A stretch of 64,000 bases of DNA, from assembly GCA_017416915.1 (NCBI GenBank), contig JAFQAN010000006.1, positions 50,095-114,094 on the forward strand, read 5' to 3'. Positions 8,723 through 17,182 of the stretch are shown piece by piece. The notes below the pieces were generated by a model that made no database searches, was not told where the DNA came from, and saw nothing but the letters and a program-made list of their open reading frames with translations. The number at the start of each line of letters is the position of its first letter. The stretch's first letter is position 1. Both the position numbers and the translations under genes were made by a program. The DNA comes from Alistipes sp. (GTDB taxonomy: Bacteria; Bacteroidota; Bacteroidia; Bacteroidales; Rikenellaceae).

Positions 8723-9844
8723 ATGAAAATTACAAAGTTCTTTGCGCTTATGTGCGCAGCGATTGCATTTGTGGGTTGCGATGATTCCAATCCCGATGAT
8801 TCAGGCAAAGGGCCAATACCGCCCGAGCCCAAAGGCAATCTTGAATTGACCGCAAGTGTTGAGATTGGCGAGATGAATCAGCCTATCACCTTTACCGTAA
8901 TGCAGGGTGAGGATGAGGCTTCAATGGTAGATGTTACTGCCGATTGCACTATCTACAACAAGGAGACCTACGAGCAGGTTAGCAACCCCTTTACCCCCAC
9001 TTTGGATGGCGTTTACAGCTTCTACGCTGTTAAGGGTCCGTCGGTAAGCCCCACCATTTCGATTACCGTTAAGGAGGCTGTTCCCGTACTTCCCACAGAC
9101 CCCGACGCTTCAAGCACCGACTTCAAGCACCGCGCCTTGATTATCGACCACACAGGTACTGGTTGCCCCAACTGCCCCCGTGTATTCTCGGCTATCAAGT
9201 TGTTGGAGGATACCAAGTACCACGACTGGTTCTATGAGGCATTTGCTCACTCTTACAACAGTAGCGACCCTGCATCTTCGGATGACGCTTACGTTGTTAG
9301 CTCATTCTGTGGCGTAAGAGGCTGGCCAACTGTAACGGGTAACTTCTATGGCTCAATCAATTCTGGTGATTATCCGTCAGGTATCGCTTCGAACATTATG
9401 GAGTTCCTCGATGGCGTACACAAGGAGAAGGCGGATGTAGGTATCTCAGCATCTACTGTTGCTCTCTCGAAGAAGGTATCGGTAGCCGTTGAGGTTAAGT
9501 CGGGCAAGAGCCAGGAGTACAGAGTTGCTTGCTGGTTGCTCGAAGACAACATCTACGGTCAGCAGGCGCATGCTTCGGAGGCTTGGCAGAACACGCACAA
9601 CAACGCTATCCGCAAGATTACTGGTGTGAACAACAGCAATATCACTGGCAATAGCATCGGCGTAGTAAACGAGGGTGAGACTTGGAGCGACATCATCGAG
9701 ATTACTCCTCTTGGCAAAAAGTGGGTACGCGAGAACTTGGAGGTAATGGTTATCGTAACAGCAGCTAACGAGAGCGGCAAGTTCGACGTGGCTAACGTAG
9801 CCATCTGCCCCATCAACTCTACCGTTGAGTACGCTTACAACTAA
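8723..9844 (+). CDS. Omp28-like thioredoxin-fold lipoprotein, paralogue 1
   Basis: A 373-residue lipoprotein. The signal peptide ends in a lipobox with acylated Cys near residue 19 (AFVGC), then an acidic Pro-rich linker. An N-terminal Ig-like region (about 40-120) precedes an Omp28-type domain that opens with HRALIIDHTGTGCPNCPRV. The CPNC resembles a thioredoxin active site. It shares layout and many motifs (NHTHNNAIRKI-like segment, WLLEDNIYG) with the next gene, a tandem paralogue. Probable outer-membrane surface or periplasmic redox/adhesion role. The exact function is unknown. Confidence 0.8.
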   Translation: MKITKFFALMCAAIAFVGCDDSNPDDSGKGPIPPEPKGNLELTASVEIGEMNQPITFTVMQGEDEASMVDVTADCTIYNKETYEQVSNPFTPTLDGVYSFYAVKGPSVSPTISITVKEAVPVLPTDPDASSTDFKHRALIIDHTGTGCPNCPRVFSAIKLLEDTKYHDWFYEAFAHSYNSSDPASSDDAYVVSSFCGVRGWPTVTGNFYGSINSGDYPSGIASNIMEFLDGVHKEKADVGISASTVALSKKVSVAVEVKSGKSQEYRVACWLLEDNIYGQQAHASEAWQNTHNNAIRKITGVNNSNITGNSIGVVNEGETWSDIIEITPLGKKWVRENLEVMVIVTAANESGKFDVANVAICPINSTVEYAYN

Positions 9845-9884
9845 TCGTACAAGCCCTAATGGATGTAGCCTGCCGTAGGTGGGC

Positions 9885-9905
9885 TACTCCCATTTATGGG
9901 GAGTA
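9885..9905 (+). terminator. Hairpin between Omp28-like paralogues
   Basis: A 7-bp stem TACTCCC/GGGAGTA followed by CTTTAAG. It may terminate or attenuate transcription between the two paralogues. Confidence 0.4.
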
Positions 9906-9978
9906 CTTTAAGAGGGGCGAAGGGTGAAACCACCCATAATAGAGATCGCCCTACAACCTTTCAACAAGACAAAAAGTT

Positions 9979-11076
9979 ATGAAAGCAACAAGATTTTTTG
10001 CACTGCTTGCTGCCGCAGCGACACTCGGCACAGCCTGCGAAACAACCGAGACCCCTGGCGAGGACGACAAAGGCAACAAGCCCGACACGACAACAATCGA
10101 GTTGAGCGTGAATAACGACCTCCCCAGCATCGAGGAGCAGATAACCTTCACCGTAACACATAACGGCGAGGATGTTACTGCACAATCTACAATCTACAAC
10201 GCCGCAGATAACTCGGTTGTGAGCAACCCCTACACCACACCGTCGGAGACCTGCTCATTGGAGTTCTACGCACAGTGGGGATTCTACGAGTCGGACCGTA
10301 TCAGCGTAGAGGTATCGACGGGCGATAACTTCAACCACCGTGTACTGCTCGTGGACCATTCGGGAACAAACTGCCCGAACTGCCCCCGTATGATGGCGGC
10401 GCTAAAAGCACTGAGCGAAGATAGCAAGTACCACCGCCGCTACAACGAGGTAGTATGCCACACATACAACTCGTCAGACCCCGCATCATCGACCGACGCA
10501 TACACCATATCAAACTACTATCGCACAAACATTGATCCTTCGTTTGGCTACCCGCGTCTATTCTTCAACTTCTGCCATATGGAGTCAGCAAGCGGCGGAC
10601 AGACACCCGCAATAGGTCGCGACAACATCATCAAGGAGATTGACAAGTTGTGGAAGGTTGCCGCAGATGCTGGCATCAAGGCATCATCAACATTCGAGGG
10701 CGATAACTTGGTTGTCGATGTGGAGGTAACGGCTAAAAAGGAGCAGGAGTATCGCGTTGCCGTATGGCTCTTGGAGGATGGCATCAGCGCCCGCCAAAAT
10801 GGTGGTTACGAGCCGTGGATGAACACCCACAACAACGCTGTGCGCCGCATTAGCGCAGGCTCAGCCGAGGACCTCTCGGGCGAGAGCCTTGGCACAATCG
10901 CCGTGGATGGCGTAGCTACCAAGAAGATTAGCTTAGGGGTAAATAGCGGCTGGGAGCGCGAAAACCTCAAAGCCCTAATCATCGTGAGCGCACCAAACGC
11001 TGTCGGTGGCAAATACGAGGTGGTAAATACCGCCCTATGCCCCGCAGCTGGCTCGGTGGACTACGAGTACCGTTAG
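9979..11076 (+). CDS. Omp28-like thioredoxin-fold lipoprotein, paralogue 2
   Basis: A 365-residue lipoprotein, lipobox Cys near residue 20 (LGTAC), acidic linker, Ig-like region and an Omp28-type domain beginning NHRVLLVDHSGTNCPNCPRM with the CPNC pair. The C-terminal half (YRVAVWLLEDGI, NTHNNAVRRI) aligns with the preceding gene, so the two arose by tandem duplication. It differs most in the middle loop (the SFGYPRLFFNF segment). The role is the same as, and equally uncertain as, that of paralogue 1. Confidence 0.8.
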   Translation: MKATRFFALLAAAATLGTACETTETPGEDDKGNKPDTTTIELSVNNDLPSIEEQITFTVTHNGEDVTAQSTIYNAADNSVVSNPYTTPSETCSLEFYAQWGFYESDRISVEVSTGDNFNHRVLLVDHSGTNCPNCPRMMAALKALSEDSKYHRRYNEVVCHTYNSSDPASSTDAYTISNYYRTNIDPSFGYPRLFFNFCHMESASGGQTPAIGRDNIIKEIDKLWKVAADAGIKASSTFEGDNLVVDVEVTAKKEQEYRVAVWLLEDGISARQNGGYEPWMNTHNNAVRRISAGSAEDLSGESLGTIAVDGVATKKISLGVNSGWERENLKALIIVSAPNAVGGKYEVVNTALCPAAGSVDYEYR

Positions 11077-11091
11077 TGGGATAGGAGCTTA

Positions 11092-11200
11092 GGGAGACCT
11101 CGCGGGAAGACCTTGTGGGAAGACCTTGTGGGAGACCTCGTGGGAGACCTCGTGGGAGACCTCGTGGGAGACCTCGTGGGAGACCTCGTGGGAGACCTCG
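11092..11200. repeat. 12-bp minisatellite
   Basis: About nine tandem copies of GGGAGACCTCGT, with two 13-bp variants (GGGAAGACCTTGT) near the start, directly after the Omp28-like paralogue 2. The 12-bp length keeps frame, but no start or protein-like context supports translation. The array should vary in copy number between strains. Confidence 0.85.
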
Positions 11201-11219
11201 GCTACCTATATATAATAAT

Positions 11220-11250
11220 AAGGCACGATTCTCTTCGGGAGTTGTGCCTT
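11220..11250 (+). terminator. Terminator after the Omp28-like block
   Basis: A 13-bp stem from AAGGCACGATTCT to GGAGTTGTGCCTT with a short CTTCG loop. The non-Watson-Crick pairs are G-U on the plus strand. GTTGTTT follows. A convincing intrinsic terminator. Confidence 0.7.
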
Positions 11251-11374
11251 GTTGTTTGCGGCATTAGCACAATATTATGCGCCCAATTTAGCAACCGAGG
11301 GGTAATTAGAGCGGTAATAGCATATTATTTGCATATTAAACGTCCGAAACGCAATAATTTTTATTTTTTTTCGC

Positions 11375-11382
11375 TATATTTG
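11375..11382 (+). promoter_or_regulatory. Promoter -7 box for the ompH pair
   Basis: TATATTTG matches TAnnTTTG, 24 nt before the start codon at 11407, in an AT-rich stretch. Confidence 0.55.
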
Positions 11383-11406
11383 TAGAACGAACTAACATTT
11401 AATATT

Positions 11407-11916
11407 ATGAGACGTTGGATTTTAACCCTCGCCGTGGCTGTGATGAGCATCGGCTGGGCATCGGCACAGAACTATATGGTCGTAGATAGCGAGAAGATTT
11501 TTAAGTCTATCTCGGCATATAACGACGCATTGGAGAAGATTGAGACCCTCGCAGAGGAGTACCAAAAGAGCGTGGACGCCAAGTTCGCAGAGGTGGAGAA
11601 CCTCTACAACAGATATATGGCGCAGCGCGCATCGCTCAGCGAGGCAACACGTCAGCAGTACGAGCAGGAGATACTCAACAGAGAGGCTGAGGCGACCGAG
11701 TATCAGGAGTCGCTATTTGGCACCGATGGCGAGCTGATGAACAAGCGTGTGGAGCTTATACAGCCCATTCAGGAGAGGGTATTCGACACCATCGAGAACT
11801 TCTCGAAGCAGTATGGCTACGACCTCGTACTCGATATTTCGGCAAACCCCACCGTGCTGTACTACTCGACAAAGGTGGACTTCACCGACCGTATCATTCA
11901 AGCACTGAGATACTAA
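11407..11916 (+). CDS. OmpH/Skp-family periplasmic chaperone 1
   Basis: A 169-residue exported protein with a signal peptide (1-20, WASAQ) and the OmpH/Skp pattern: an N-terminal strand MVVDSEKIFKS, a long charged helical hairpin (about 45-130), and a C-terminal strand region DLVLDISANPTVLYYS. Skp trimers hold unfolded outer-membrane proteins in the periplasm. It is followed 71 nt later by a paralogue, the pair arrangement common in Bacteroidota. No BamA gene lies beside it here. Confidence 0.9.
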   Translation: MRRWILTLAVAVMSIGWASAQNYMVVDSEKIFKSISAYNDALEKIETLAEEYQKSVDAKFAEVENLYNRYMAQRASLSEATRQQYEQEILNREAEATEYQESLFGTDGELMNKRVELIQPIQERVFDTIENFSKQYGYDLVLDISANPTVLYYSTKVDFTDRIIQALRY

Positions 11917-11987
11917 GGGACGATAACATAGCCGTCATTAGCAACAAAAAAAATAGCTGAGATAACTAATAATTAAGATAATCTAAG

Positions 11988-12530
11988 ATGAAGAAGTTTT
12001 TGAAACTGACCCTCGCCGTAGCACTCGTATTGAGCTGCTCGACGACATTTGCACAGAAGTTCGGACGCTTTGATATAGCAGCCGTAGTACCCAACATGGC
12101 GGAGTTTAAGGAGGCACAGACCAACCTCGAAGCCTATGGTAAGGACTTGCAGGACCAGCTCGAACAGATACAGGTGGAGTTCAACACGAAGCTCGCCGAG
12201 TACGAGAAGAACGCTGCGACATATACCGACTCGGTACGTCAGCTCAAAGAGAGCGAGCTTACTCAGTTGCAGCAGCGCTACCAAGACTTCTCGCAGATAG
12301 CACAGCAGGATATGCAGAAGAAGCAGCAGGAGTTGCTTGCACCTATCTATGAGAAGGCTAATGCCGCAGTAGAAAAGATTGCGAAGGAGGGCGGCTTCCT
12401 CGTGGTGTTCAGCACCGCGGGCGATGACCCCGCATCAGCAGGCTTGGCATACTTCGACAAGGAGGCGCTCATCGACATCACTGCACAGGTGAAGAAGGAG
12501 CTTGGCGTAACCGACGCCCCTGCACAGTAA
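11988..12530 (+). CDS. OmpH/Skp-family periplasmic chaperone 2
   Basis: A 180-residue Skp-like protein with a signal peptide (1-22, TTFAQ). The N-terminal segment KFGRFDIAAVVPNMAEF matches the conserved first strand, then comes a Gln/Glu-rich coiled coil (about 45-125) and the C-terminal segment FLVVFSTAGDDPASAGLAYFD. It is probably co-transcribed with the preceding paralogue, and a strong terminator follows 55 nt after its stop. Chaperone of outer-membrane precursors by family. Confidence 0.9.
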   Translation: MKKFLKLTLAVALVLSCSTTFAQKFGRFDIAAVVPNMAEFKEAQTNLEAYGKDLQDQLEQIQVEFNTKLAEYEKNAATYTDSVRQLKESELTQLQQRYQDFSQIAQQDMQKKQQELLAPIYEKANAAVEKIAKEGGFLVVFSTAGDDPASAGLAYFDKEALIDITAQVKKELGVTDAPAQ

Positions 12531-12584
12531 ACAGTTGCCGCGTGGTGGACTCGTGAGGAGCCTACAACGCAGATAACGACCAAC

Positions 12585-12622
12585 AAAATTAGGCTGTCCC
12601 AATCTCGGGACAGCCTAATTTT
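12585..12622. terminator. Strong bidirectional terminator
   Basis: A perfect 16-bp stem AAAATTAGGCTGTCCC / GGGACAGCCTAATTTT with a 6-nt loop. It serves the ompH pair and, in the other direction, the DksA/TraR-type gene. Confidence 0.9.
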
Positions 12623-12698
12623 ATGGTGTTGTATGCGTGGTAGTTGCAACGAGCGGCACACACGAAGGGTGCAGCACTCGCATCCGCCTGTTCACACG

Positions 12699-13073
12699 CT
12701 ACCTGCGGGCATTCTTCGCCTCGATGCACTCTGTTGCGTGAGGTACGCACATAAGGCGCTCCTTGGGGATGAGCTTGCCCGTGGTCTTGCAGATGCCGTA
12801 GGTCTTGTTCTGGATACGCACCAGAGCCATTTCGAGGTTGCGTATAAACTTTGCCTGACGTGCTGCCAAACGACCATACTCCTCCTTAGATAGCGTTGTA
12901 GCACCCTCCTCCATCACCTTGAAGGTGGGCGACGAATCCTCAGTATCGTTCTCGTTCACTGTCGAAGAACGCAACATTTCGTAGTCGGCACGTGCCGATG
13001 CCAACTTCTGCTCAATCAGCTGACGGAACTCTTCAAGCTCAACGTCGCTATATCTTGTCTTCTCCGCTGCCAT
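12699..13073 (-). CDS. TraR/DksA-family zinc-finger protein
   Basis: A 124-residue DksA-like protein. A coiled-coil region (about 10-75) leads into the C-terminal motif YGICKTTGKLIPKERLMCVPHATECIEAK. DksA-type proteins enter the RNA polymerase secondary channel and tune rRNA and stress promoters. The first pair of the C4 zinc site is degenerate (C followed by T where Cys is usual) while two later Cys remain, so metal binding is uncertain. The start at 13073 (MAAEKTRYSD) was chosen over an upstream in-frame Met because the upstream part is AT-rich non-protein-like sequence. Confidence 0.85.
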   Translation of the reverse strand: MAAEKTRYSDVELEEFRQLIEQKLASARADYEMLRSSTVNENDTEDSSPTFKVMEEGATTLSKEEYGRLAARQAKFIRNLEMALVRIQNKTYGICKTTGKLIPKERLMCVPHATECIEAKNARR

Positions 13074-13270
13074 AGTTGTATGCGTTTTTTGCAGTTTTCT
13101 AATATTAATAATTGTAAAATTAAACAAAAAATATCAAACTTGCAAATATTGGACAAAAAAAGTATCAAGCAGGGAGATAGTAAGACCCGCAAGGAAAGAG
13201 TGATAACGACGTAAAGGGGGCAAAATGGCTATGTTTTCAGCGGTAGGGGACAATGCACCCAGGCACTCTC
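13074..13270. other. Intergenic upstream of the DksA/TraR-type gene
   Basis: AT-rich near the start codon, then unremarkable sequence. I see no gene here. Confidence 0.4.
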
Positions 13271-13403
13271 AGACGCCCCAAGTTTTCCCTGTCGTTCTCA
13301 GTCGTTCTCAGTCGTTCTCAGTCGTTCTCAGTCGTTCCCAGTCGTTCCCAGTCGTTCTCAGCCGTTCTCAGTCTTTCTCAGGCGTTCTCAGTCGTGCGAG
13401 GCC
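13271..13403. repeat. 10-bp minisatellite GTCGTTCTCA
   Basis: About eleven tandem 10-bp units (GTCGTTCTCA with C/T variants such as GTCGTTCCCA) at 13291-13400, ending in GTCGTGCGAG directly before structured element copy C. The same GTGCGAGG junction precedes copy B. Confidence 0.85.
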
Positions 13404-13529
13404 ACTTGTCGTCAGAGTGGTGCAGATGTACCGCCGATAAAGAGATTGGGCTGGATGGATAGTACTGTGCGTACATTCCATTCAGCCCAATGATTGAGGC
13501 GGCGCAGATGTGCCACTATCACGACAAGT
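13404..13529 (+). ncRNA. Structured intergenic element, copy C
   Basis: 126 nt. The closing stem is ACTTGTCGT/ACGACAAGT, different from copies A and B but fully paired. The next stem AGTGGTGC/GTGCCACT is followed by CAGATG facing CAGATG. The apical hairpin TGGGCTGGATGG ... CCATTCAGCCCA ends in GTAC-TGTGC-GTAC. Copy D begins at the very next base. The function is unknown. Confidence 0.6.
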
Positions 13530-13657
13530 GCTTGGTGTCAGAAGGGTGCCGAGTGCTACACTCGGCAAAAATGCCGTCGATGGGTAGTACTAAGGCGTAC
13601 GTCCCATTGACGGCATTTTTTGTTAGGGGACGCAAACGACCCCTTATCGCACCAAGC
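13530..13657 (+). ncRNA. Structured intergenic element, copy D (variant)
   Basis: 128 nt with closing stem GCTTGGTGT/GCACCAAGC (one U-G). It keeps the CAGA after the 5' strand, TATC before the 3' strand, and the apical hairpin AATGCCGTC ... GACGGCATT with GTAC-TAAGGC-GTAC. It lacks the CAGATG pairing and instead carries an extra hairpin GCCGAGTG-CTA-CACTCGGC. It ends 7 nt from the ileS stop codon, on the opposite strand. Confidence 0.55.
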
Positions 13658-13664
13658 TATAACT

Positions 13665-16600
13665 CTAAGCCAACGAAATGGCAATCTTCAACGACGCCTC
13701 CTCCAAGTCGGTATCTACCACAAACTTACCCTCGGGCGATGCCGCTGTGCGAACTTCGACAGAGAGGGTCTGCGATGCGATGTAGTCGGCAAAGCTCTCG
13801 ACAGCAGCCGCTGTGAGGTCGTTATGCTCAATCTCGACACTAATCTTATCGGTAACCTCCAAGCCTGACTCCTTACGGATGTTCTGGATGCGGTTTACAA
13901 GCTCGCGGGCAATACCCTCGCGGCGCAACTCCTCGGTAATGGTAATGTCGAGAGCCACGGTGAGCTTGCCCTCCGAAGATACCAACCAGCCAGGCATATC
14001 CTCCGAGGTAATCTCGAAGTCGGCAGCGGTAACCACCACCTGCTGACCATTAACATCGAGCGTGGTCTCATCGTTAGCCTCGATAGCGGCAATCTGCTCC
14101 TGCGAGAAGCTGGCGATAAGCGCCGACATAGCCTTCGACAGCGGAGCATAGCGCTGGCAGAACGACTTGAAGTTGAGCTTAATACGCTTGGTGATGACAC
14201 CCGTGGTATCGGTGATAAGCTCCACATTCTTGACATTGACCTCCTCCATGATGAGCGCTCGCATCTTGTCGATATCCTCCGCCATAGTCTTATCCAGAAC
14301 GGGGATAAGTATCTTAGCCAGAGGCTGACGCACCTTGATATTTACCTTACGGCGCAATGCGTGGACCATAGATGTAGTACGCTGTGCCAAGGCCATCATA
14401 CGTTCGAGATCGACATTGATAAGCGACTCGTCGCATACGGGGTACGTAGCGAGGTGTACGCTCGACTCGGCGTGGCTACCACTCACGGCATTGAGGTCCG
14501 TGAAGATGCGGTCGGTGATGAAGGGTGCGATGGGCGCAGCCAACATTGCCACGGTCTCCAAGCAGGTGTAGAGCGTCTGGTAGGCTGCCAGCTTATCGTC
14601 ATTCATAGCGCCTGCCCAGAAGCGGCGACGGTTGAGACGTACATACCAGTTAGAGAGGTTCTCATCGACAAACGCATCAATAAGACGTGCCGCAGGCGTG
14701 GGGTCGTACGCTTCGAGCGATGCCGTAACGTCGCGGACAAGGGTGTTAAGCTCCGAAAGTATCCAACGGTCAATCTCGGGGCGCTTAGCAACAGGAATCT
14801 CGGCCTCGCGACCCGTAAAGCCGTCGATGTTGGCATAGAGGGCGAAGAACGAGTAGGTGTTATAGAACGTACCGAAGAACTTACGGCGGCACTCATCAAC
14901 GCCATCGACGTCAAATTTGAGGTTATCCCACGGCTGCGAGTTTGATATCATATACCAACGTGTTGCGTCAGCACCATACCTCTTCAACACCTCAAAGGGA
15001 TCCACGGCATTACCCAGACGCTTCGACATCTTGTTGCCATTCTTGTCGAGTACCAAACCGTTAGATATGATATTCTTGAAGGCTACCGAGTCGAAGAGCA
15101 TCGTTGCGATAGCGTGCAACGTGTAGAACCAACCACGCGTCTGATCGACACCCTCGGCGATGAAGTCGGCGGGATATATCTGATCGAAGCCCTCCTTCGC
15201 CTCGAAGGGGTAGTGTACCTGTGCATAGGGCATAGCACCCGAGTCGAACCATACGTCGATGAGGTCGGGTTCGCGGCGCATAGGCTCGCCTGTCGATGAT
15301 ACGAGGATGATGTTATCTACATAGGGGCGGTGCAGGTCGATATTCTCTGTCGAGTAGTTCTGCTTCGACATATCGCCCACCTTGAAGTTCTTGTAGGGGT
15401 TCTCTGCCATCACACCAGCAGCCACCGCCTTCTCAATCTCGGCGATAAGCTCCTCGATAGAGCCTATACACTTTAACTCGGTGCGGTCCTCCGTAGCCCA
15501 GATGGGGAGCGGAGTACCCCAGAAGCGCGAACGCGAGAGGTTCCAGTCGTTGATATTTTCGAGCCACTTGCCGAAACGTCCCGTACCCGTACTCTCGGGC
15601 TTCCAGTAGATGGTCTTGTTAAGCTCCATCATACGCTCACGCAGCGCCGTGGTGCGGATAAACCACGAGTCCAGAGGGTAGTACAACACGGGCTTATCGG
15701 TACGCCAGCAGTGGGGATAGTTGTGGGTATGCTTCTCGATTTTGAAGACCTTGTTCGCCTCTTTGAGCTTTATCGAGATGTAGATGTCGAGGTTTTCGGC
15801 AGCCGCAGCAGCCTTCTCGTCATAGCGACCATCAACGGTAAACTGCGGGTCGTAAGCGTTCTTCACCCAGCGACCCTCATACTCGTTGTAAGCCTCCGCC
15901 ACACAACTCTTAGCAAACTCCTCGTCGAGTTCGGCACGAAGGTAGAACTTACCCGTGAAATCGACCATCGGGCGGGTCTCGCCACGCTTGTTAATCATAA
16001 AGAGCGAGGGGATGCCTGCCTGACGCGCTACAAAGGCGTCGTCAGCACCAAACGTAGGTGCGATATGTACGATACCTGTACCATCCTCGGTGGTAACGTA
16101 GTCGCCGAGAATCACGCGGAAAGCCTTCTCCGACGCCTCCTTCCAGTTGCCATTCTCGTCAGCCTCGACGGGCTTCACCCACGGCAAGAGCTGCTCGTAG
16201 TGCATACCACAAAGCTCCGTACCCCTCCACTTGCCAACAACCTCGAAGGGGATGAGCTTATCGCCCGCCTTATACTCCGACAACGCGATACCCTCGGCCT
16301 TCTTGTTGAAGAGCGAGTAGAGCAACGGCTCGGCAACAACCGCCGTAATCTTCTCGGCAGTGTAGGGGTTGTAGGTGCGTACTGCCACGTAGTCAATCTT
16401 TGGACCAACGCAGAGTGCTGTATTCGAGGGCAGTGTCCACGGCGTAGTTGTCCACGCGAGGAATACGGGTGTTCCCCAGCCCTCCATCTCCGCCTTGGGG
16501 TCGAGGATGCGGAACTGCGCGGTGCAGGTGGTATCCTTAACATCGCGATAGCAGCCAGGCTGGTTAAGCTCGTGCGTCGAGAGACCTGTACCTGCGGCGG

Positions 16601-17150
16601 GCGAGTAGGGCTGAATGGTATAGCCCTTGTAGAGCAAGCCCTTGTCGTAGAGCTGCTTCAAGAGCCACCAAAGCGTCTCGATAAACTTATTATCGTAGGT
16701 GATATATGGATCGTCCATATTTACCCAGTAGCCCATCTTGCGTGTAAGGTCCTCCCAGATGTCGGTGAACTCCATAACTGCCTCACGGCACTGGCGGTTG
16801 TACTCCTCGATGGTAATCTTCTTGCCAATATCCTCCTTTGTGATGCCGAGCTTCTTCTCTACGCCCAACTCCACGGGCAGACCGTGGGTATCCCATCCCG
16901 CCTTGCGGTGTACGAGATAGCCCTTCTGCGTCTTATAGCGGCAGAAGACATCCTTGATGGTACGTGCCATCACGTGGTGGATACCTGGTATACCATTTGC
17001 CGAGGGGGGACCCTCATAGAAGACAAACGTGGGATGACCCTCACGTGTGGTTATACTCTTGTGAAAGGTATCGTCCTCGGTCCAGCGTGCCAACACCTCA
17101 TCGGCAACACCTGCGAGATCCAACTCCTCATATCGCTTAAACTTATCCAT
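13665..17150 (-). CDS. ileS: Isoleucyl-tRNA synthetase
   Basis: A 1161-residue class Ia synthetase charging tRNA-Ile, with editing of Val. The HIGH-type motif is in PSANGIPGIHHV (about 50-62). A large CP1 editing domain lies in the middle third. The KMSKS-type loop reads KMSKR in NGNKMSKRLGNAVDP (about 710). A C-terminal anticodon-binding region and extension follow. No C-terminal zinc finger of the E. coli type is seen, and the length fits the longer (type 2-like) form common in Bacteroidota. It follows the YebC gene by 32 nt, probably co-transcribed. Confidence 0.97.
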   Translation of the reverse strand: MDKFKRYEELDLAGVADEVLARWTEDDTFHKSITTREGHPTFVFYEGPPSANGIPGIHHVMARTIKDVFCRYKTQKGYLVHRKAGWDTHGLPVELGVEKKLGITKEDIGKKITIEEYNRQCREAVMEFTDIWEDLTRKMGYWVNMDDPYITYDNKFIETLWWLLKQLYDKGLLYKGYTIQPYSPAAGTGLSTHELNQPGCYRDVKDTTCTAQFRILDPKAEMEGWGTPVFLAWTTTPWTLPSNTALCVGPKIDYVAVRTYNPYTAEKITAVVAEPLLYSLFNKKAEGIALSEYKAGDKLIPFEVVGKWRGTELCGMHYEQLLPWVKPVEADENGNWKEASEKAFRVILGDYVTTEDGTGIVHIAPTFGADDAFVARQAGIPSLFMINKRGETRPMVDFTGKFYLRAELDEEFAKSCVAEAYNEYEGRWVKNAYDPQFTVDGRYDEKAAAAAENLDIYISIKLKEANKVFKIEKHTHNYPHCWRTDKPVLYYPLDSWFIRTTALRERMMELNKTIYWKPESTGTGRFGKWLENINDWNLSRSRFWGTPLPIWATEDRTELKCIGSIEELIAEIEKAVAAGVMAENPYKNFKVGDMSKQNYSTENIDLHRPYVDNIILVSSTGEPMRREPDLIDVWFDSGAMPYAQVHYPFEAKEGFDQIYPADFIAEGVDQTRGWFYTLHAIATMLFDSVAFKNIISNGLVLDKNGNKMSKRLGNAVDPFEVLKRYGADATRWYMISNSQPWDNLKFDVDGVDECRRKFFGTFYNTYSFFALYANIDGFTGREAEIPVAKRPEIDRWILSELNTLVRDVTASLEAYDPTPAARLIDAFVDENLSNWYVRLNRRRFWAGAMNDDKLAAYQTLYTCLETVAMLAAPIAPFITDRIFTDLNAVSGSHAESSVHLATYPVCDESLINVDLERMMALAQRTTSMVHALRRKVNIKVRQPLAKILIPVLDKTMAEDIDKMRALIMEEVNVKNVELITDTTGVITKRIKLNFKSFCQRYAPLSKAMSALIASFSQEQIAAIEANDETTLDVNGQQVVVTAADFEITSEDMPGWLVSSEGKLTVALDITITEELRREGIARELVNRIQNIRKESGLEVTDKISVEIEHNDLTAAAVESFADYIASQTLSVEVRTAASPEGKFVVDTDLEEASLKIAISLA

Positions 17151-17182
17151 ACCTAACTTATTGAGTTATATATATATCGCTA

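Noticed and set aside
13291-13400. Regular repeats resembling a CRISPR array
   Set aside because: The units are 10 bp and contiguous, with no unique spacers; no cas genes are nearby.
15711-17156. Long open frame (481 aa) antisense to ileS
   Set aside because: It lies fully inside ileS, which has all synthetase motifs; the frame has no recognisable domain and reflects codon bias.
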